Origin: Desulfotignum sp.
Lineage (GTDB): Bacteria; Desulfobacterota; Desulfobacteria; Desulfobacterales; Desulfobacteraceae
DNA length: 51,990 nucleotides
Reading direction: 5' to 3'
Assembly (NCBI GenBank): GCA_011390335.1
Contig: JAABSO010000030.1
Span: 1 to 51,990, forward strand
Position numbers and translations under genes: made by a program. How positions within the stretch are numbered: position 1 is the stretch's first letter; each line of letters opens with the position of its first letter. This document shows, in pieces, positions 32,358 to 40,718 of this stretch. The notes beneath the pieces are model-generated. The model had not been told where the DNA came from. It was given only the letters and a program-made list of their open reading frames with translations, and did not search any database.

Positions 32358-33383
32358 TCGGACCATGTCCCCTGGATGAATATCTCTGGCAGAAGATAAA
32401 ATCATGACTGTGGATGCAATATCTTCGGTGTGCAGCACAATAAGCCTGCCGGATGTCAGGGGCTCAAGCTGGATATCATAGCTGTCAAGGGCCTTTACTG
32501 ATTCATCAAAGGCATCAAAGGCAGACCGGTTTTCCTGGCGGACGGAATAGATCTGTCCGGGATGGATATCATGATCCGACCCTTTGTTGATAAAGGCAAT
32601 GGCATAATCATTGATCATCAGGCTGTGTTCCTGGGAACAGATGATGGTAGCATCAATGGGGTCCGGGTCCGGGTATACCGTCAGTTCGGGTGTGCGTTCA
32701 TAATAGGCCATGATCCGGTCCCCGACATTGGCATCTAAAAAAGAGTCTGTGATCACGGCGGTCACATATCCTTTTTTGGATGCCGTCACCTGGATATCTG
32801 CTTTGATCAGGTGCTGTACACCATTGAACTGCTCATCATTGAAGTGCTCTTTGATTTTCTTGGTGGCGAACACCTGGTAGCGCCGGCCCGGCACCAGTGC
32901 ATCGGGGCTGTCGGGTTTGATGTAGAGGATGTCGTTGGTGGACATCATGAGGTTGCCATCCTGTTCCCTGAGAATGGTCCCCAGAGACGGAACCGCCTTT
33001 TTTTTAACAAACCCCACACGGTTCATTTTTGAATAAACAAACTCCGGGATGATCTTTCGGGTCGGATCATCGGTTTTAAGGACCGGTTCGGAAGATTTTG
33101 GGGAAGATGCTGCGGATTTCAAAAAAATCTGAATTTTTTTCCCGGGATAAATCCAATGGGGATTTTTTATTTGTTTGTTCATCTCCCAGAGACCTGGCCA
33201 GTCCCACTGGGAATTGTAAAATTTTTCTGACAAATCCCAGAGGGTATCCCCTTTCTGGATGGTGTAGTAAAATCCTGTATCCTGGTCCGGGTTGAACGCT
33301 TCAGATTTTTCGGCTGTCACCAGGGGTGGATGCCCAAAAAGAATAATGGTTAAAAAAATAAGGACGAGTTTTTTAAGGTTCAT
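32355..33383 (-). CDS. LysM-domain envelope protein
   Basis: A 342-residue exported protein with a signal peptide (about residues 1-24, hydrophobic LVLIFLTIILFG) and one LysM peptidoglycan-binding domain (about residues 38-88, YYTIQKGDTLWDLSEKFY ... WIYPGKKIQIF). The remaining 250 residues form a region of beta-rich character that I do not recognise, possibly for outer-surface or cell-wall contact. The order IMxxP with QKGDTLWDLS is the canonical LysM. It is expressed from a symmetric divergent promoter region (33422-33468) shared with the HD hydrolase. Its stop codon lies inside an IS200-type repeat, so the C-terminal end may have been reset by that sequence. Confidence 0.85.
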   Translation of the reverse strand: MNLKKLVLIFLTIILFGHPPLVTAEKSEAFNPDQDTGFYYTIQKGDTLWDLSEKFYNSQWDWPGLWEMNKQIKNPHWIYPGKKIQIFLKSAASSPKSSEPVLKTDDPTRKIIPEFVYSKMNRVGFVKKKAVPSLGTILREQDGNLMMSTNDILYIKPDSPDALVPGRRYQVFATKKIKEHFNDEQFNGVQHLIKADIQVTASKKGYVTAVITDSFLDANVGDRIMAYYERTPELTVYPDPDPIDATIICSQEHSLMINDYAIAFINKGSDHDIHPGQIYSVRQENRSAFDAFDESVKALDSYDIQLEPLTSGRLIVLHTEDIASTVMILSSARDIHPGDMVR

Positions 33384-33421
33384 GGGGTGCCTCCCTGATT
33401 AATAGATCCGGGTCCCTTCGG

Positions 33422-33468
33422 AATTCTTGACTTTATTTACACTCCTGTTCTATAAAAAGTCAAGAATT
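33422..33468. promoter_or_regulatory. Symmetric divergent promoter pair on a 13-bp inverted repeat
   Basis: AATTCTTGACTTT (33422-33434) and AAAGTCAAGAATT (33456-33468) are perfect inverted repeats 21 bases apart. Each arm supplies a -35: + strand TTGACT (33428-33433), 17 bases, TATAAA (33451-33456); - strand TTGACT (33463-33458), 17 bases, GTAAAT. The two promoters interleave over the same DNA. The repeat could also be a regulator operator. Confidence 0.55.
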
Positions 33469-33498
33469 GTTACCTATAATTACCAGGATTCATGAAAA

Positions 33499-34050
33499 AT
33501 GAAGCAGATTGCCAATCTTTTGTTTGAAGCACGGATCTTAAAAGATCTGAACCGGTCAGGGTATGCTTTTTTGGGTGTTGGACAGGAAAGCATTGCAGAG
33601 CATTGCTTTACCACGGCATTTATCTGCTTTGTCATGGCCCGGCTGGAGCCGGAAACCAACGGGGAACGCCTGATGGCCATGGCCCTGGTGCATGATATGG
33701 CGGAAGCCAGGACAGGGGATTTCAATTATGTCCAGAAACAGTATTCCAACACAGATGAATCCAAAGCAATTGCACGGTTGACAAAAGATCTGCCCTTTGG
33801 TGCAGATATCACATCACTTATTTCAGAATTCAACCTGGGAGAAACAAAAGAGGCCCGGCTGGTCAAAGATGCTGACCAGCTGTCATTTATTCTTGAATTG
33901 AAAAAGCTCAAAGATATCGGGGCGGTCCCTGCGGACAAATGGCTCATGGTTGTTCTGGACCGGCTCAAAACAGATACAGGACGAAAAATGGCCCGCAGTA
34001 TAATGGAAACCGGGTGGGATGAATGGTGGCTCCATGATTATACTGAATAA
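33499..34050 (+). CDS. HD-domain hydrolase, HDDC2/YfbR-like
   Basis: A 183-residue HD phosphohydrolase. The metal ligands are visible as the His in EHCFTTAF (H35 region), the HD pair in ALVHDMAEARTGDF (about residues 72-85) and the later Asp in KDADQLSF. Relatives such as YfbR and HDDC2 are 5'-deoxynucleotidases that hydrolyse dNMPs or act in nucleotide cleanup; the substrate is inferred from family only. The gene opens the block ending in motAB and lies 24 bases from the next gene, so co-expression with motility genes is likely. No Shine-Dalgarno stands out before the ATG. Confidence 0.85.
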   Translation: MKQIANLLFEARILKDLNRSGYAFLGVGQESIAEHCFTTAFICFVMARLEPETNGERLMAMALVHDMAEARTGDFNYVQKQYSNTDESKAIARLTKDLPFGADITSLISEFNLGETKEARLVKDADQLSFILELKKLKDIGAVPADKWLMVVLDRLKTDTGRKMARSIMETGWDEWWLHDYTE

Positions 34051-34074
34051 AAAAAACAACAGATTCGACCTGCA

Positions 34075-35418
34075 ATGACATCAGATGCCATATCTGTGCT
34101 TTTCGTGACAGACACCCGTTGGACCGGCACGGCCGACCCTTTTGAAAAAACCCAAGGATTTCGTGTCCGGTATGCTGAAGACAGGGACCAGTGCCTTCAG
34201 ATTGTCAAATCCTTTCACCCGGATATTGTACTGGTGGACCCGGGATCAGGCACTGCCATGGATGCGGCCCAGACCTGGATCAGGCAGCTGACTGAAGTTT
34301 CGTTCACCTTCACACCCGGATTTTTTCTGGTGACAGATGCTGCCGTGACCATGGAAGACAAATGCCGGTTCAGGGCATGGGGCTATGATGAGGTCATACC
34401 GCGGCCTGTTCAGACCCGAAAGATCCGTTATCTGGCTCACGCCTACCTCAGACATAAAACCTTAGAACAGCAGATCTTTATCCATAAACAGACCATCCAG
34501 CAGGCCCGCACCTATCTGGACAGATTCAAACACAACCTTTTTTGTGTTAAAAACGAGTTGTCTTCTGAAAAAAACAGCCTCAACAATGCCTTAAAGCAGA
34601 TTCATCACATGACCCGGGAACGCAGCCATCTCAAAACCCGGGTCCAGGGGATGAAACATGCCCTGGAACAGCATATGGACGGATATGAAAAACTGCTTGT
34701 CCGGCTGATCCAGAGCCGGGTGGAAACCAGCCGCGGCCATGGGGAGCGGGTGGCCCATATTGCCTCTTATGTGGGCAAAAGCCTGGGGTTTGATGAAAAA
34801 AAGTTGGAGAATCTTCACAAAGCTGCTATGTTGCATGAAATCGGGCTTGTTTTCATGCCCCGGACAGCTGCTGCAACATCTTTTGACCAGCTGACCGCTT
34901 TTGAAAAAAGCATCCAGATACAGTATCCGGTGAAAGGAGCTGACCTGCTCAGCCTTTGCAAAGCCTTTGAAAAAACCGCACAAATCATCAGGCACCTGCA
35001 TGAAAATGTTGACGGCTCCGGATACCCCAGGGGATTGAAAAAAGCGTATATACCAGTGGCATCCCGGATTCTGGCCGGAGCAGACCTGTTTGATACCCTG
35101 AAAAATGCTGAAGATATCAGCTGCCTGGAAGACCTGATGGCTGCCCTGGAAAATGCGGCAGGGTCCCGTCTGGATCCCCTTGTTGTCAGCCGGCTGCAAA
35201 AATATGCCCTCCAGCATGTGGAATCTGATGCCTTCCAGGTTCGGGGCGTGGGGGTAGGAGAGCTTGAGCCGGGTATGCGCCTGGGTTGTGCTGTTTTCAC
35301 AGCCACAGGCACCAAGCTGTTCAGTGCAGACACTGTATTGACAAAAACTGCAATCGAAAAGATCATACAATACAACAGGGAATACCCTGTGGATGACATA
35401 CTCTATATAAAGGTTTGA
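34075..35418 (+). CDS. Degenerate HD-GYP protein with receiver-like N terminus
   Basis: A 447-residue protein. Residues about 5-130 resemble a receiver domain with the Asp in IVLVDPGSG, but the acidic pair and the conserved Lys are missing. A coiled-coil-like helix (about 150-205) leads to an HD-GYP-type domain (about 220-400) with RGHGERVAHIA and AAMLHEIG (H254-E255, where HD is canonical), no clear second His, LHENVDGSGYPRGL and ADLFDTL. HD-GYP enzymes hydrolyse cyclic di-GMP; here the altered ligands suggest weak or absent catalysis and a binding role. Its stop lies three bases before motA, pointing to motility control. Confidence 0.8.
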   Translation: MTSDAISVLFVTDTRWTGTADPFEKTQGFRVRYAEDRDQCLQIVKSFHPDIVLVDPGSGTAMDAAQTWIRQLTEVSFTFTPGFFLVTDAAVTMEDKCRFRAWGYDEVIPRPVQTRKIRYLAHAYLRHKTLEQQIFIHKQTIQQARTYLDRFKHNLFCVKNELSSEKNSLNNALKQIHHMTRERSHLKTRVQGMKHALEQHMDGYEKLLVRLIQSRVETSRGHGERVAHIASYVGKSLGFDEKKLENLHKAAMLHEIGLVFMPRTAAATSFDQLTAFEKSIQIQYPVKGADLLSLCKAFEKTAQIIRHLHENVDGSGYPRGLKKAYIPVASRILAGADLFDTLKNAEDISCLEDLMAALENAAGSRLDPLVVSRLQKYALQHVESDAFQVRGVGVGELEPGMRLGCAVFTATGTKLFSADTVLTKTAIEKIIQYNREYPVDDILYIKV

Positions 35419-35421
35419 AAA

Positions 35422-36186
35422 ATGGACATTTCTTCGGTTATCGGTGTTGTCTCTGGAATAGGATTTGTTCTGGGCACCATATTGCTGGGCGGCAGTATCA
35501 TGATGTTTGTAAATATCCCTTCGGTGCTTGTTGTGGTGGGCGGAACATTTGCCGCCGTCATGATCGGGTATCCTTTGGCCCAGTTTCTGGGTGTGTTCAA
35601 AACCGCTGTCAAGGTGTTCATTTTTAAAATTGAAAAACCCCAGGATATTATTGCAAACCTGGTGGAAATTTCCAATAAAGCCAGAAAAGGCGGGCTGCTG
35701 TCCATTGAGGGAGATATCCAGACCACAGTGGATCCCTATCTTGCCCAGGCCCTGCAGATGACGGTGGATGGGGTGAAAACCGCAGATATTGCCGCCATTA
35801 TGCAAAAACAGATGCAGCTGACCAAAAAAGGGCTGGATGTCGGTGCTGATATTTTTGCCGCCATGGGCGCCTATGCCCCGGCATTCGGCATGGTGGGAAC
35901 CCTGATCGGCCTGATCCAGATGCTGGCCAACCTGGATGATCCCTCTTCCATCGGTCCCAAAATGGCGGTGGCCATGATCACTACCTTTTACGGGGCAGTG
36001 CTGGCCAACCTGTTTTTCATCCCCATGAGCGACAAGCTTCGGGGTAGAAATGAAGAAGAGATCACCAATATGAATATTATTTTTGAAGGCATTCTTTCTA
36101 TCCGGGAAGGGGAACATCCCAAGCTCATGGAAGACAAACTCAACATCTACATGTCCAGCAGCAAAAAAGAACCCCAAACCACCTGA
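35422..36186 (+). CDS. motA: Flagellar motor stator protein MotA
   Basis: A 254-residue membrane protein with four hydrophobic helices: about residues 5-27 and 32-53 at the N terminus, and about 150-172 and 182-204 in the C-terminal half. The large cytoplasmic loop between them contains ARKGGLLSIE, conserved for torque transfer to FliG. The stretch GTILLGGSIMMFVNIPS and the block MGAYAPAFGMVGTLIGLIQML are typical of the MotA/PomA family. With MotB it forms the ion-conducting stator. It starts three bases after the HD-GYP gene. The gap to motB is 110 bases and is filled by a dispersed repeat, unusual for this gene pair. Confidence 0.95.
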   Translation: MDISSVIGVVSGIGFVLGTILLGGSIMMFVNIPSVLVVVGGTFAAVMIGYPLAQFLGVFKTAVKVFIFKIEKPQDIIANLVEISNKARKGGLLSIEGDIQTTVDPYLAQALQMTVDGVKTADIAAIMQKQMQLTKKGLDVGADIFAAMGAYAPAFGMVGTLIGLIQMLANLDDPSSIGPKMAVAMITTFYGAVLANLFFIPMSDKLRGRNEEEITNMNIIFEGILSIREGEHPKLMEDKLNIYMSSSKKEPQTT

Positions 36187-36192
36187 TTTTTT

Positions 36193-36275
36193 AAACACCC
36201 ATGCCTGAGTGACCACAACAAATGATGAAAGTATAAGCAGTCAGGCATTGACTTAAAACTTAAAACTTAAAACTT
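36193..36275 (-). repeat. Dispersed repeat with 7-bp tandem units (copy 1, between motA and motB)
   Basis: Three to four ACTTAAA heptads (36251-36278) adjoin a unique-looking 55-base part. The whole, read on the - strand, aligns to 51880-51962 at roughly 80 percent identity, including CTGCT(T/C)ATACTTTCAT and a GGCATGGG end. It occupies the motA-motB gap and carries no gene. Confidence 0.7.
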
Positions 36276-36296
36276 TTATTTAAAAGAGCAGAACAA

Positions 36297-37109
36297 ATGG
36301 CTGAAGAAACCGGTACACAGACAGAACAAAAGCCATCCCTTGTCAGACCTCTGGAGGAAGACAAGGCAGCACCCAGAAAGCAGGCTACCTGGCTGGCCAC
36401 ATTTGCCGATCTGGTTACCCTGTTGATGTGCTTTTTTGTTCTGCTGTTCGCCATGAGCACCACCCAGCAGGAAACCTATAAAGAACTGGTCAAATCCCTG
36501 CGCAGTGCCCTGGGTGTTCAGACAGTTCCGGAAGCCGGTACCAGAGAAGGCCTGACCATGCATGCCGTACCCTCTGAAGAGCCCTCTGAAAGCCAGCAGA
36601 TAGATGAACTGGGGGGGATGATTGAAAAAGAACTGGATGAGATTGTTTCTGAAGTCCGGGAGCTGGTGCTGTTCAACAAACTGGGCGGAGAAGTAAGCGT
36701 GGTGAAAACCGAAGCCGGGGTGGTGATAACCATGTCGGATATGCTCCTGTTCGCACAGGGGGGTACCCGGCTGTCTGAAAAAGGGCTGGATATTCTGCGC
36801 AAGGTGGCTTTTGTGCTGTCCAAGCTGGCCTATCGGGTGAAGATAAAAGGGCACACAGACAGCTCCCCCATATCATCAGCCATGTTTCCCTCCAACTGGG
36901 AGTTGTCTGCTGCCAGGGCAGCCAGGGTGGTCCGGCATCTGGTGGACAACGGGGTGGCGCCCCAGTATATTTCCGCAGAAGGGTATGCCCATTACCATCC
37001 GGTTGCCACCAATGATACAGCCCGGGGCAGGGCATTGAACCGGCGGGTGGAGATCGTTTATGAGCGGGACAGTATTGCCAGGCAGTTTGCCGGCATGGGT
37101 GCACAATGA
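36297..37109 (+). CDS. motB: Flagellar motor stator protein MotB (OmpA-type peptidoglycan anchor)
   Basis: A 270-residue protein with a single transmembrane helix near residues 32-54 (WLATFADLVTLLMCFFVLLF) containing the ion-conducting Asp in FADL, as in MotB/PomB. A periplasmic linker leads to an OmpA-like peptidoglycan-binding domain (about residues 140-260), with KIKGHTDSSPI, NWELSAARAARVVRHL and RGRALNRRVEIVYER. It anchors the stator to the cell wall. The RBS is weak: the upstream repeat runs to about 36280. Expression may rely on read-through from motA. Confidence 0.94.
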   Translation: MAEETGTQTEQKPSLVRPLEEDKAAPRKQATWLATFADLVTLLMCFFVLLFAMSTTQQETYKELVKSLRSALGVQTVPEAGTREGLTMHAVPSEEPSESQQIDELGGMIEKELDEIVSEVRELVLFNKLGGEVSVVKTEAGVVITMSDMLLFAQGGTRLSEKGLDILRKVAFVLSKLAYRVKIKGHTDSSPISSAMFPSNWELSAARAARVVRHLVDNGVAPQYISAEGYAHYHPVATNDTARGRALNRRVEIVYERDSIARQFAGMGAQ

Positions 37110-37126
37110 TGTGAGAGACTGCAAGA

Positions 37127-37558
37127 TCACAGGTCGGGAGAACAGGCTGACCTGCATTTTTCGATTTTTTTGGATACAATGCGTATGAGATCTTCCCGGG
37201 GGACCTGCGGCTTCATGCCGGGGCACGCCGAGGCCATGGCATCCCAGTTTTCAGGATTTTTCACCAGGGTTTCAAGAAAGGGCCATGCCCGGCACATGCG
37301 GGGTTTGACCGGGTGAATGGTGCATTGTTTTTGTGCATCAAAAAAAATGCATTGCCCGTCCGGGCCCTGGGTCAATACCGGCCTGGAGCCGGCCATGTCG
37401 CAATAGGATGTGACAAATGTGTCCGGATCAGCCGTGATATATGCACTGATGCGCACAATGTCTTTGTCTGTTACATAGGTGCCGCCAAAACCTGTGCAGC
37501 ACCGGCCGCACTGCTGACAGGAAAAAATATCCCCGGGGGTTTTATATTCAGCACCCAT
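37127..37558 (-). CDS. YkgJ-family cysteine-cluster protein
   Basis: A 143-residue cytoplasmic protein of the YkgJ/CxxCxxCC family. The N-terminal CQQCGRCCTGFGG (about residues 14-26) and later Cys residues in CTIHPVKPRMCRAWPF probably bind a metal or Fe-S cluster. The function is unknown for the family. It overlaps the recR stop by 11 bases (37548-37558), so it is the last gene of the dnaX-ebfC-recR operon. It converges on motB with 17 bases between the stops. Confidence 0.85.
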   Translation of the reverse strand: MGAEYKTPGDIFSCQQCGRCCTGFGGTYVTDKDIVRISAYITADPDTFVTSYCDMAGSRPVLTQGPDGQCIFFDAQKQCTIHPVKPRMCRAWPFLETLVKNPENWDAMASACPGMKPQVPREDLIRIVSKKIEKCRSACSPDL

Positions 37559-38147
37559 AGCGTTTTTCCATGGCTTTCTGCATGGTCAAAGGATCCACAT
37601 ACTGGAGATCCCCCCCCATGGGAACACCGGAGGCGATTCTGGTAATGGTGATGTTCCGGGATTTGAGGTGGTCCAGAATATAGGCAGCGGTTGCCTCACC
37701 TTCCACATTGGTGCGGGTGGCAATGATGATCTCCCGGACAATACCGGGGTCAGCCCGGCCGAAAAGTTCTGCCAGCCGAATATCATCAGGGCCGATGCCG
37801 TCAATGGGGGACAGGGCACCCCCGAGTACATGGTAGGATCCTGAAAATACTTTTGATTTTTCAATGGCTGCCATGTCAGCAGGATTTTCCACCACGCAGA
37901 TCACCCCGTGATCCCGGGAGGGGTCAGCACAGATCCGGCATTTTTCCTGGTCACTGAGTGCAAAACAGGTGGCACAGATACGCACGGCGCTTTTGAGCGC
38001 AATGATGTCGGCAGCCAGGGCTGCTGCTTCATGATCCGGCGCATGCAGCAAATGCAGGGTCAGCCTTTCCGCGGTTTTTCTGCCGATGCCGGGCAGCAGG
38101 GAAAAGCTGGCGATCAACTTCAGGATGGCATCAGGATAATGGATCAT
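37548..38147 (-). CDS. recR: Recombination mediator protein RecR
   Basis: A 199-residue RecR with an N-terminal helix-hairpin-helix region (LPGIGRKTAERLTLHLL, about residues 18-34), the zinc motif CATC-CRIC (about residues 57-75), a Toprim domain with ICVVENPADMAAIEKS and a C-terminal Walker-like RIASGVPMGGDLQYVD. RecR works with RecF and RecO to load RecA on gapped DNA. It directly abuts the ebfC gene (one shared base) and lies downstream of dnaX, the classical arrangement. Confidence 0.95.
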   Translation of the reverse strand: MIHYPDAILKLIASFSLLPGIGRKTAERLTLHLLHAPDHEAAALAADIIALKSAVRICATCFALSDQEKCRICADPSRDHGVICVVENPADMAAIEKSKVFSGSYHVLGGALSPIDGIGPDDIRLAELFGRADPGIVREIIIATRTNVEGEATAAYILDHLKSRNITITRIASGVPMGGDLQYVDPLTMQKAMEKRYGC

Positions 38148-38455
38148 TACAGGCCCGGAATGTTCAATCCACCGGTGAGTTTGCCCATTTCAGCGGATAC
38201 CATCTCCTGGGATCTGTTCAGGGCATCGTTAACAGCTGCCAGCACCAGGTCCTGGAGCATCTCCACATCTTCGGGATCCACCACTTCCTTTTCCAGGACA
38301 ATGGATTCAATTTTCTGGCTGCCGTTGGCCACCACCTTGACCATGCCGCCACCGGCAGAGGCTTCCACTGTTTTGGTTGCCAGGTCTTCCTGGGCTTTGA
38401 GCATTTTTTTCTGCAGCTGCTGGGCCTGTTTCATCATATTGTTCATATTTTTCAT
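38147..38455 (-). CDS. ebfC: YbaB/EbfC-family nucleoid-associated protein
   Basis: A 102-residue protein with [22 protein letters not shown] at the start, then a beta-hairpin with the [18 protein letters not shown] block and the helix [21 protein letters not shown]. The family forms tweezers-like dimers that bind DNA non-specifically. Its position between dnaX and recR is conserved across bacteria and confirms the assignment. Its start lies 18 bases downstream of the dnaX stop. Confidence 0.95.
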   Translation of the reverse strand: MKNMNNMMKQAQQLQKKMLKAQEDLATKTVEASAGGGMVKVVANGSQKIESIVLEKEVVDPEDVEMLQDLVLAAVNDALNRSQEMVSAEMGKLTGGLNIPGL

Positions 38456-38473
38456 TGTATGACTCCTGTATGC

Positions 38474-40195
38474 TTAATAATTGATAATTTCCCCATTGAA
38501 AAGCTCTTGGGCATCTTTCACCAGCGGGTGATGCAATGCCGCATGTCTGGCCTTTGTCTCAGCCGGATCCGGGGCAGCCCGGGACAATGGGTCGGCCTGT
38601 GACATCACCCGGACCGTTAATTGTTTGTTTAAAAAATTGGCGCATGCTTTTTTTAGCGCATCTTTTTTGGTTTTCAGCCGGTTTTGGTCAAAGGCTGAGC
38701 AGTTGTGCAAAAGCACTTCCAGAACACCGGGTTCCGGTTCTGTGACCTGTGCTTTGGACAACAGGGCTGATAAAAACGGCAAAGTGCCTTCAATCTGCGT
38801 TAAAAACCCCTGCCAGGTTTTTTCAGGTGCCGGGGCCTGTGTTTCCGTTTCACCGGCCGGAACTTCGGGCACAGATACCGGATTTGGATCTTTGACAGCT
38901 GTCTGCGGGGCTGAAGGGCTTTGATGCCCATATGCGGTCTGCTCCAGGGAATAAGGTTCATGAACGCCAGGGGAAGCTGTTCCTGCAGGGTTTTCGTATA
39001 CGGGGCCGGAAGATACCGGGCCGGAAGTATTGCCATCCATCTGCCGGGCCAGGGCATCCAGTTTGTGTATGATCTGGTCCACCACAGCACCGGGCCGGAC
39101 CTGGAGCAGTTTGAGCAGGACGGTTTCAATGGCGGTTTTGGTGTGGGATGAAAATTTCACCATGGATTCTTCGTGTAAAAGCACCTGGAGCAGCATCTCC
39201 AGATACCCCTGGGGCAGAGAAGATATTGTGCCGTGCAGCTGCTGTTTTTGTGCACCTGTCATGTTCACTGCCGGATGATCAGGGCCGCAGAGTTTGATCA
39301 CGTTCAGGTTTCTTACGTGCAGAATGATCTCGCCATAAAATTTTTTTAAATCCATGCCTGTATCATTGATGGTTTCAACCAGAGAGATCAGGGCCGCCCC
39401 ATTTTTTTCAAACAGGGCATCGGTGATGCCGGACATCAGTTTGCGGTCTATGACACCCAGCGCATCCACCACCATTGCATAGGTGATATCGGTCCCCGGT
39501 GCAAAGGAGAGAATCCGGTCCAGCAGGCTCAATGCATCGCGCACTGATCCGTCAGCCTCCAGGGAAATCAGATCAAGCCCCTGGTCCTCTACAGTGAAAC
39601 CTTCCTTGTCACATAGTGTTTTTAACAGACCGGATATGGCCTCCAGAGGGATACGGCCCAGGTCATGGCGCTGGCACCGGGATAAAATGGTGGCGGGAAT
39701 CTTGTGCACTTCTGTTGTGGCAAAGATGAACAGGACATGGGAAGGGGGCTCTTCCAGGGTTTTTAACAGGGCATTGAAGGCGGCAGTGGACAGCATGTGC
39801 ACTTCATCAATGATATAGATCTTGAAAGAAGCGGCAGCCGGCATATAGGTGACGTTCTCCCGCAGATCCCGAATCTGGTCCACACTGTTGTTGGATGCTC
39901 CGTCAATTTCAAATACATCAGCGCAATGGCCGGTGATGATCTGTCGGCAAATTTTGCACTGGTTGCAGGGGGAGGGGGTGGGACCGCTTTGACAGTTCAT
40001 GGCCTTGGCCAGAATTCGGGCAATCGTGGTTTTGCCCGTACCCCTGGGGCCTGTGAACAAAATGGCATGGGCCATGCGGTCCTGTTCAATGGCGTTGACA
40101 AGGGTGGTAGTCACATGGGACTGGCCCACAACATCGCCAAAGGCCTGGGGTCTGTATTTGCGTGCTAAAACCTGATATGACATGGTGTCCGGCAT
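38474..40195 (-). CDS. dnaX: DNA polymerase III subunits gamma/tau
   Basis: A 573-residue clamp-loader subunit. It has Walker A FTGPRGTGKTTI (about residues 43-54), a zinc module CNQCKICRQIITGHC, DEVHMLSTAAFNALLKTLEEPPSHV (Walker B and sensor 1 region) and SRCQRHD (arginine finger). A proline-rich linker (about 385-450) leads to the tau-like C terminus. ATG 40195 and ATG 40183 are both possible; the first lies only five bases after the encoded CCA of tRNA-Ser. There is no Shine-Dalgarno for either, which is discussed as a finding. The gene precedes ebfC-recR in the conserved order. Confidence 0.95.
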   Translation of the reverse strand: MPDTMSYQVLARKYRPQAFGDVVGQSHVTTTLVNAIEQDRMAHAILFTGPRGTGKTTIARILAKAMNCQSGPTPSPCNQCKICRQIITGHCADVFEIDGASNNSVDQIRDLRENVTYMPAAASFKIYIIDEVHMLSTAAFNALLKTLEEPPSHVLFIFATTEVHKIPATILSRCQRHDLGRIPLEAISGLLKTLCDKEGFTVEDQGLDLISLEADGSVRDALSLLDRILSFAPGTDITYAMVVDALGVIDRKLMSGITDALFEKNGAALISLVETINDTGMDLKKFYGEIILHVRNLNVIKLCGPDHPAVNMTGAQKQQLHGTISSLPQGYLEMLLQVLLHEESMVKFSSHTKTAIETVLLKLLQVRPGAVVDQIIHKLDALARQMDGNTSGPVSSGPVYENPAGTASPGVHEPYSLEQTAYGHQSPSAPQTAVKDPNPVSVPEVPAGETETQAPAPEKTWQGFLTQIEGTLPFLSALLSKAQVTEPEPGVLEVLLHNCSAFDQNRLKTKKDALKKACANFLNKQLTVRVMSQADPLSRAAPDPAETKARHAALHHPLVKDAQELFNGEIINY

Positions 40196-40200
40196 GGGGG

Positions 40201-40291
<91 letters not shown>

Positions 40292-40413
40292 TTTGTCAAT
40301 TAATCCGGATAAATTAGTATTTTTTTGTTCCTGTGTCAAGGATTAAAGCAGGGGTTCAGATATTTGCAGCGCGGGTGTGGGGTTTTTTGTTGCCTGTTAT
40401 ATTAACGGGACAG

Positions 40414-40485
40414 GCCCACTTCAGGGTACAAGTCTGCTTTAGGGGGCAGGTCTGCTTTAGGGGGCAGATCTGCTCCAGGGGACGG
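40414..40485. repeat. 18-bp tandem repeat (minisatellite) beside hairpin element C
   Basis: Four units of 18 bases: a degenerate one at 40414-40431, two identical GTCTGCTTTAGGGGGCAG (40432-40449 and 40450-40467) and ATCTGCTCCAGGGGACGG (40468-40485), running into the left arm of element C. Because 18 is divisible by three, an unlikely - strand reading shows ADLPPK repeats, but I do not regard that as a gene. Confidence 0.8.
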
Positions 40486-40490
40486 GTCCG

Positions 40491-40650
40491 CCCCTGTCGG
40501 TGGCCTGTGCCCGGCCCGAGATCCTCCGGGGCCGGTTTTCATGATACTGTGAGGAAGCTGGAACAGGGCTATCAAACAGGCGACTGCTGTTTTGTATGTC
40601 TGCCCGGCCCCTCCGGCTCTGACGGTCCGTTCACAGGCCACCGACAGGGG
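40491..40650. repeat. Hairpin element, copy C (long form)
   Basis: A perfect 19-base inverted repeat (40491-40509 with 40632-40650) encloses left box CCCGGCCCGAGATCCTC (40510-40526), an inner stem GGGGCCGG/CCGGCCCC (40528-40535 with 40604-40611) and right box GGCTCTGACGGTCCGTT (40615-40631). The distance between the arms (122 bases) is almost that of copy B (121), with a largely different centre. It lies in the 427-base gap between trmN6 and tRNA-Ser; a TTCAGATATTTGC at 40356-40368 resembles the left end of the unit around copy B. Confidence 0.85.
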
Positions 40651-40718
40651 CTCCCGCCAGGGCATGGTTGTTACTTACTGGTTTGGTCTGTTCGCGTTCA
40701 GGGGGGCTTCTAACAAAA

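Noticed and set aside
38640..38670. A-rich stretch in dnaX as a programmed frameshift site producing gamma
   Set aside because: The A-run lies near the C terminus of tau, no stop follows soon in the -1 frame, and no stimulatory hairpin is evident.
40402..40665. An 87-residue - strand reading frame with ADLPPK repeats across hairpin C
   Set aside because: The repeats come from an 18-bp DNA minisatellite whose length is a multiple of three. The frame runs through the hairpin arms, has no ribosome-binding site and resembles no protein.
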